In this document: positions 58,525-64,000 of the stretch, one piece after another | How the letters are laid out: each line of letters starts with the position of its first letter | Position numbering within the stretch: position 1 is the stretch's first letter | DNA from: Stromatinia cepivora | Lineage: Eukaryota > Ascomycota > Leotiomycetes > Helotiales > Sclerotiniaceae | Direction of reading: 5' to 3' | Length of the DNA: 64,000 nucleotides | Assembly (NCBI GenBank): GCA_014898415.1 | Contig: RCTD01000020.1 | Location: 496,001 to 560,000 of the forward strand | Made by a program: the position numbers and the translations under genes | Notes under the pieces: generated by a model | Databases searched by the model: none | What the model saw: only the letters and a program-made list of their open reading frames with translations | Told to the model about the DNA's origin: nothing

Positions 58525-59006
58525 ATGTGTGGAGGGAGGTATTGTCGATATCACTGGCAGATTGAAATAGCAGAGGCAGCTCATCGAGAAACAATTAGGA
58601 ATTTGCCGGAGTTTCGCCGATTGGCTGATTATATAAACTCTGACCATGTGAGTTGCATCCTTGTCTTATACAATCATCCCCCAACCCATATTCCACCAAC
58701 CCAACTGCCCCTCAGTCTATCTCATGATTTCAACCTAAGACTGTTGAATCATACTTCTTTAAATTTCACTTAATTCATAAGAGATCCTCATCTCTTATAA
58801 GCTATTATCTCGACTCCTACTAAACATCAACAAAGCTGACCAAAATCCCTTGATCTAAGAGCCAAGACTGTACTCAAGATACCGACGTTTCCTTCATCGA
58901 AGAAGGCTGTTGGGACGGAGAGGTAGAAGAGCTAATAACCTCATTTTCTACTATTGAAGAACTCTACGAAACCCTTCACGCCAGAAACGATAACAATAAA
59001 ATCGAC
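58525..59006 (+). CDS. In-frame coding exon(s) upstream of atg7: N-terminal extension or separate leader gene
   Basis: An ATG at 58525 opens a 41-codon exon ([20 protein letters not shown], then [16 protein letters not shown]) ending at a GTGAGT donor at 58648. After a 212-nt intron the acceptor CTAAG (58855-58859) leads in phase 0 to [20 protein letters not shown] and [20 protein letters not shown]. This stays open for 49 codons and runs, without a stop and in the same frame, into the atg7 start at 59007. Composition is clearly protein-like on both sides. The product could be a 90-residue extension of Atg7 or a separate small protein whose stop I cannot see. Known Atg7 proteins begin at the equivalent of 59007. 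No family is recognised for this part. Confidence 0.5.
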
Positions 59007-61261
59007 ATGGCTTTAAAGTTCGCCCCATTTGCTTCGGAAATAGAGCTACCTTTTTACACGGCTCTTTCCCAGTTAAAGATCGACCATGATAAGTTAGATG
59101 ATTCCGCACGACCTGTTCTCGGTTTATATGAACCAAGAGCCACACAAAGTCCTGATCAGAGTTCTCGTATGAGAGTTCTTGGTAATGCTTTAAGTAGCAA
59201 CGAGTAGGATTCACCGTCGTGTTTTAAATACGCCTGCTAATCCATTCACAGAGTTCCTCTTGGTCATATTCGAGCCGAGGGTATAATCAAGAATGTCAAT
59301 ACCATCGAGGATTTTAAAAATATGGACAAACAGGCAATGTTACAAACTTCTGCTAAACAGGTGAGTCTCGTGATCTTCCGGACTACTCGCTTCGATACAG
59401 TGTTGACAGGGGCAGATTTGGGATGCTATCAATGATGGCACCATTTATTCTATCCCTTCACTACTCTCTTCATTCACTATTTTGTCGTTTGCAAATTTGA
59501 AGAAATATACTTTTACTTACTGGTTTGCTTTTCCTGCCCTACATTCGGAACCGGCATGGAGGAAGGTTGAGCAGCCGCCCAAATTCAGTGCTGCGGAAAC
59601 TACAGCGCTTACCGAGGAGCTTGGCACGTGGCGTTACAGCCATGATAGTAGAGAACATGGATTTTTCCTAGCCAAGCGAGTACATCCTTCATCGGAACAG
59701 CCTCAAGATCCAGAAAACGAGTCGAATACCGATTTGCCATTCAAATGGGTTATTGGATCATTAAGAGAATTCGAGGATGGCTTCTTCAATGGTGTAGATG
59801 CAAAAGATCAATACGTATCTTTCGTCGACCCTTCCACTTACCTCGAAAATCCAGGGTGGATGTTACGTAACCTTTTAGTTTTAATTAGACGCCGATACAA
59901 GCTCGACAGAGTCCAGATACTTTGCTACAGAGATAATCATGCAAAACGGCATGTGCCCCAAAGTTTAATCTTGGTTTTGGAGAGTATCTACGACCCGGAC
60001 TATCAGTCCACTGGCCCTGATGAGACGCCTAAAGTTACGGGCTGGGAGCGTAATAGTCTTGGGAAGCTCACTGCGAAAGTCACCAATTTGGCTCAATACA
60101 TGGATCCAGCCCAACTTGCTGATCAAGCGGTCGATCTGAATCTCAAATTAATGAAGTGGCGTATTGCACCTGAATTGGACTTGGATGCTATTAAGAATAC
60201 AAAATGCCTATTACTCGGAGCTGGAACCCTTGGGACTTACGTTTCGAGACTTCTTATGGGCTGGGGAGTGCGCAAGATTACTTTTATTGACAATGCATCT
60301 GTTTCCTTTTCAAATCCGGTCCGACAGCCATTGTTCGATTTCAAGGATTGTATAGATGGAGGTGCCAAAAAAGCATACCGAGCAGCCGAAGCTCTCCAAG
60401 AGATATACCCCGGGGTTGACAGCACTGGACATGTAATGTCAGTACCCATGCTTGGACATCCAATCACAGATGAAGCTGCTACCAAAACGGACTTTGAACT
60501 TTTACAAAAGCTTATTGAAAATCACGATGCAATCTTCTTATTGATGGATACCCGGGAAAGTCGATGGCTTCCAACTGTTATGGGAAAGGCCGCTGGCAAA
60601 ATCGTTATGAATGCAGCTTTAGGATTTGACACGTATGTCGTGATGAGACACGGGGTTACTCCAGAAGATGGTGGACCTGCTGCGCTTGGTTGTTACTTTT
60701 GCAATGATGTTGTAGCGCCATCTGACGTGAGTACTTAGTACATGTTGGTGAAAACTCTTACTAACATTAGTCTTGCAGTCGGTTAAAGATCAAACTCTTG
60801 ATCAACAATGCACTGTCACTCGACCAGGTGTGGCTCCTGAGGCATCTTCCAAACTTGTAGAACTTCTCGCTTCCGTTCTTCAACACCCGCTGCGAGGTGC
60901 TGCACCAGCTCCAAAACTCTCGGCAAACCAGCAATCAGGCCAAGTAGAATTCGATCGCGATCCACCCAATCATCCTCTAGGTCTTGTGCCTCATCAGATC
61001 CGAGGTTTCTTGTCCGCTTACAAGACAATGCTAATCAGTGGCCCTTCCTACGATTGCTGCTCAGCCTGCTCACCAAAAATCGTGAATGCGTACAAAGAAG
61101 ACGGATGGGAATTCATCAAGCGTGCATTGACAGAGAAAGATTACATCACGGAATTGAGTGGACTAGCAGAGGTCCAACGCAAAGCCGAAGAAGCCGCGAA
61201 TGATGTAGAGTGGGATAGTGAAGAGGAGGGAGTGGAGGATGAAGAGGCTGAGTTACTTTAA
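59007..61261 (+). CDS. atg7: Autophagy E1-like activating enzyme Atg7
   Basis: Encodes 699 aa from exons 59007-59203, 59252-59360, 59416-60726 and 60779-61261; all four junctions keep frame. Atg7 is the E1-like enzyme that activates Atg8 and Atg12 and passes them to Atg3 and Atg10 in autophagosome formation. The N-terminal domain begins [20 protein letters not shown], followed by [20 protein letters not shown] and [20 protein letters not shown]. The adenylation domain has the ATP-binding glycine motif [20 protein letters not shown] (from about residue 367) with [20 protein letters not shown]. The catalytic cysteine is Cys550 in [12 protein letters not shown]. The C-terminal tail is acidic ([18 protein letters not shown]), as in relatives. 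Length is normal. The first junction (GA | A) is chosen because it yields SSNEVPLGH. Upstream in-frame coding sequence is described separately. Confidence 0.95.
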
Positions 61262-62187
61262 CCTTGAGCTTTATATATGTTTTCGGACATTGGAATGGCG
61301 TTTGCGTTTGCGCTATATCTGGGATTGGTATTGACGGTTATGATTTGTGATTGCACTGGCGTTTCGTAGATGGTGGTGGAGGGTTATAGATTAGTCGGCG
61401 GGATTGAAATAGCATTTTATTAGGGGGGGGGGGTGAGGTGAGCTTTTGCATGAGTGGGTTTGTTTTATACTTTAGATTGGTTGGTCTGATGATTTCAGCT
61501 ATTCGAGCATAGGGGGATTTGAGATAATGAAATGGTTTTTTGAAAAGGGATCATGATATCATGATATGACTGTTTGTATGTGTACATGTTATTCAACTGA
61601 CCTTAGCCATTGAACCGATGATCTTCTAGTGCGAGTTGAACAATAAATCATCAGTTTCGGGACTCAGACTAAAGTAATCTGAGGAAATCGTTTCAAGTAC
61701 TTATGGAGATAGAACATTGATTGATATATGTTAATTTCATCCTCCGTTTTCACTATGGTAGAGCTTGTTTTGTGATGATGGACTTGCATGTAATGTACAT
61801 GGTGTATAGATTTATTATGCATTTTTGATAATATTCAAGCCGGTATAATCCAGTATTGTTGCACATATTTCGCTTTTAGAGATCTAGAGAAGAAATCTTG
61901 GATTTCTGGGAAGCAGACCAGCTTTGAATGGGGATTATTTACCTTAGTGAGGGGTAGCTTCTCTCATGCAATGATTGGCTACATTTTGGCGTGGTGCTAA
62001 ACGGGAGTTGCCGCACATTTTCCAAGCTCCGAATCAATGCCAAAAAAGTTACTGAACACCTTGAAGCTTCGTGAATTGTAAGTCTTCTCATGATATTGTA
62101 AGTCAACCAATTGTTACTGTCTGCTGTGCTTTGTGCTAATCTCTGAATTCTCAGAATCTGTATACATACTATCACCATTCCTTAATT
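61262..62187. other. Intergenic region
   Basis: Same-strand spacer with the atg7 3' UTR and the promoter of the next gene. A run of G (11-12) lies near 61422-61433. No gene is seen. Confidence 0.5.
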
Positions 62188-64000
62188 ATGCGCTCTCAAT
62201 TGACCCGCAGAGTCTTCCGTGGACTTCTGTCGAACGAAGGCCTCATATTACCATGCGCAAATCGAGCACCAGCTTTATTAAGGCATCGTCGTCGCCGAAA
62301 TGTAATTCCTACATTACCTTACACATCCCATCGTTCTCTGTTCGGATTTTCTCGGAAGCCTCCTCGACAACCCAAAGAACCGGAATTGGAACCCGGAATG
62401 AGAAAGATGGCAGAGTTTAGCTTGATGACGAGGATTCATGCCAGAACTGCGAATAAGGATGATATGCTGAAGGCTTTTAATGAATACTTCAAACATAAAG
62501 TCGATACGGAACGAGCGGTTAATAATATTGAGGCGGGGCATGCTTTGAGGACTTTGAATTATCTTATTAGTTGTGGATTGGGAGAGGAACACGTCAAGGA
62601 TTTGAAGATGGCGTTACAGGCGTTGACAATCATTCCTAATGATGACACAAACGATTTTCTGGATTTGGCGAGACTTCTCTTCCTGGAGATTAAAAAGCTG
62701 TCTAGGTCCAACGAGGATGCGCCGAGTTTTCAATTTATCAGGATACTGAGTGGAGTTGGCCAATCTCTTGAGGCGAGAGAGCTCTGCGAAGAGGTCACTC
62801 AACGTTTTTTAGAAGAGCAAGAACCGTCACCCAAAACCGGAATTCAGATAACTCGACAACGACAAATGCTGAAGTTGAACTGGTATACGGTTTTATCTGG
62901 TTTTGCACGAGAAGGTAACGAGGCCGAACTTTTGAAGACGTATGAGAGATTTGGAGAGCTGCCCTTAGGGCGTGGGGTTACTAGCAATGAAATCGTCATA
63001 AAGTTTTATACCTCGAGAGACCGTGTTGCGGAAGCACAAGCTTGGTTTGAAAAGGCTGCATATGTTCCGACAGACCTCAGTCCTAGTATACTACAGGACA
63101 TACTTAAGTTCTGTCTTCGTCATGAGGAGCTGCTGGATTGGTGCAAAGGAATCTTTCGTAAGGTACTGGAGGCAGGTCGAATGCAGAAAGGAAAATGGGA
63201 CGTGGTGTTTCAATGGGCTGCGAGTGCTATGGACAAAGGCGTTGAGGATGTGGAACGCATGATGCGTGTTATGGAAAAGCGCAATCCGGGCGATCTATCT
63301 ATGAGACCGGATATTGATACCATCAATGGTTTAGTCGAGTACGCAATATCAAAGAACGATCCATACCTTGCAGAACGTTATATCGCAATGGGGCAAAAAT
63401 TCAATATCCGTCCAAATGCAAGAACATTTATTCTTCAGATGGACTACCGGGTTGGTGCAGGCGATCTCTCCGGAGCCCGAGTATCTTATAATTTGCTCCA
63501 AGCAGAGGAAATTTCCAAGGACGAGGACCTGCCTGTTATCAATAAATTCGTCCGAGCTCTCTGTGCTTCAGAGATTCTACCCTATAACGAGATTTCATCA
63601 ATCGTTTCCGATCTAGACGAGCGTAATGCGAGGTTAGAAGCGGACACGGTTTCGTCACTAAGCAAAATGTATATCAACCGCAACGAACTTAATGAAGTAG
63701 TGGATTTATTACAGGTTAATACTTACCACTATACCCTGTCAGAGCGAGCTCGAATAAGCGATGCGTTACTTGCTTTTGTGTTTGACAAAAATAACAGCGA
63801 AGATCGTATATGGGATGCTTATCGTGTTGTTATTCATATCTTCGATGAGACTGATGTTGCCACACGTACGCGAATCATGAATGAGTTTTTCGATCGTAAA
63901 AGATCAGATATGGCTTGTCATGTCTTTGGACATATGCGCCAGCACATCAGTCCCAACAAACGTCCTGTGCGAGACACTTATATAGATTGTTTTGTTGGTA
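62188..64000 (+). CDS. cia84: CIA84-like mitochondrial PPR protein (partial, cut by window end)
   Basis: An open frame from ATG 62188 to the window edge, 604 codons without a stop or a needed intron. The N-terminus is rich in Arg, Ser and Leu without acidic residues (MRSQLTRRVFRGLLSNEG; RHRRRRNVIPTLPYTSHRSL), a typical mitochondrial presequence. The rest is built of helical pairs of pentatricopeptide type, e.g. NWYTVLSGFAREGNEAELLK, NEIVIKFYTSRDRVAEAQAW, DTINGLVEYAISKNDPYLAE, NARTFILQMDYRVGAGDLSG. Together with overall order this fits complex I intermediate-associated protein 84 of filamentous fungi, a chaperone for assembly of the respiratory complex I membrane arm. The C-terminus lies outside the window; CIA84 proteins are longer than this. 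Another mitochondrial PPR protein is the main alternative. Confidence 0.75.
   Translation, partial: MRSQLTRRVFRGLLSNEGLILPCANRAPALLRHRRRRNVIPTLPYTSHRSLFGFSRKPPRQPKEPELEPGMRKMAEFSLMTRIHARTANKDDMLKAFNEYFKHKVDTERAVNNIEAGHALRTLNYLISCGLGEEHVKDLKMALQALTIIPNDDTNDFLDLARLLFLEIKKLSRSNEDAPSFQFIRILSGVGQSLEARELCEEVTQRFLEEQEPSPKTGIQITRQRQMLKLNWYTVLSGFAREGNEAELLKTYERFGELPLGRGVTSNEIVIKFYTSRDRVAEAQAWFEKAAYVPTDLSPSILQDILKFCLRHEELLDWCKGIFRKVLEAGRMQKGKWDVVFQWAASAMDKGVEDVERMMRVMEKRNPGDLSMRPDIDTINGLVEYAISKNDPYLAERYIAMGQKFNIRPNARTFILQMDYRVGAGDLSGARVSYNLLQAEEISKDEDLPVINKFVRALCASEILPYNEISSIVSDLDERNARLEADTVSSLSKMYINRNELNEVVDLLQVNTYHYTLSERARISDALLAFVFDKNNSEDRIWDAYRVVIHIFDETDVATRTRIMNEFFDRKRSDMACHVFGHMRQHISPNKRPVRDTYIDCFVG

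Overview
The window is nuclear DNA of a filamentous ascomycete. Genes have short introns (about 40-230 nt) with GTRNGT-type donors and CTAAC/CTGAC-like branch points, and intergenic DNA is AT-rich with many homopolymers. The gene families present (AreA/NIT2 GATA factor, fused dCMP deaminase, CIA84, DUF3824) are typical of Pezizomycotina. The general look suggests Leotiomycetes, probably Sclerotiniaceae (Botrytis/Sclerotinia); the genus is inference, not shown by the sequence.

Layout. 2.4-5.6 kb: nitrogen regulator AreA/NIT2 (+), followed by a 4.4 kb gene-poor stretch with an 11-bp tandem repeat. 9.97-10.38 kb: ribosomal protein eS30 (-), three tiny exons. 11.1-11.9 kb: secreted CREG-like protein (+). 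12.4-14.4 kb: six-exon DUF262 protein (-). 15.6-17.4 kb: IPI1 (-) and a roadblock/LC7 protein (+), divergent with 174 bp between starts. 17.6-20.1 kb: remnants of genes, some with in-frame stops. 22.6-25.8 kb: large unrecognised cytosolic protein (+). 29.7-32.6 kb: membrane-anchored GH3 beta-glucosidase (+). 33.3-34.0 kb: TPR/MYND protein (+). 35-44 kb: accessory-looking region with unrecognised proteins, a broken gene on the minus strand, a tetraspan membrane protein and a 369-aa orphan. 45.4-51.0 kb: three small genes sharing an N-terminal Cys-rich exon and a phase-2 intron just after a C-x2-C pair, apparently a dispersed paralogue family. 52.9-56.5 kb: DUF3824 protein (+). 57.2-61.3 kb: dCMP deaminase (-) divergent from ATG7 (+), which has an unusual in-frame upstream coding exon. 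62.2 kb to the window end: CIA84-like mitochondrial PPR protein (+), cut by the edge.

Most recognised genes are housekeeping (ribosome biogenesis, autophagy, nucleotide metabolism, complex I assembly, nitrogen control) and do not form one pathway. The most unusual material is the 35-51 kb accessory stretch (Cys-exon family, broken genes), the DUF262 gene and the ATG7 upstream exon. Exon borders were derived by eye from splice signals and reading-frame continuity; none has transcript support here.
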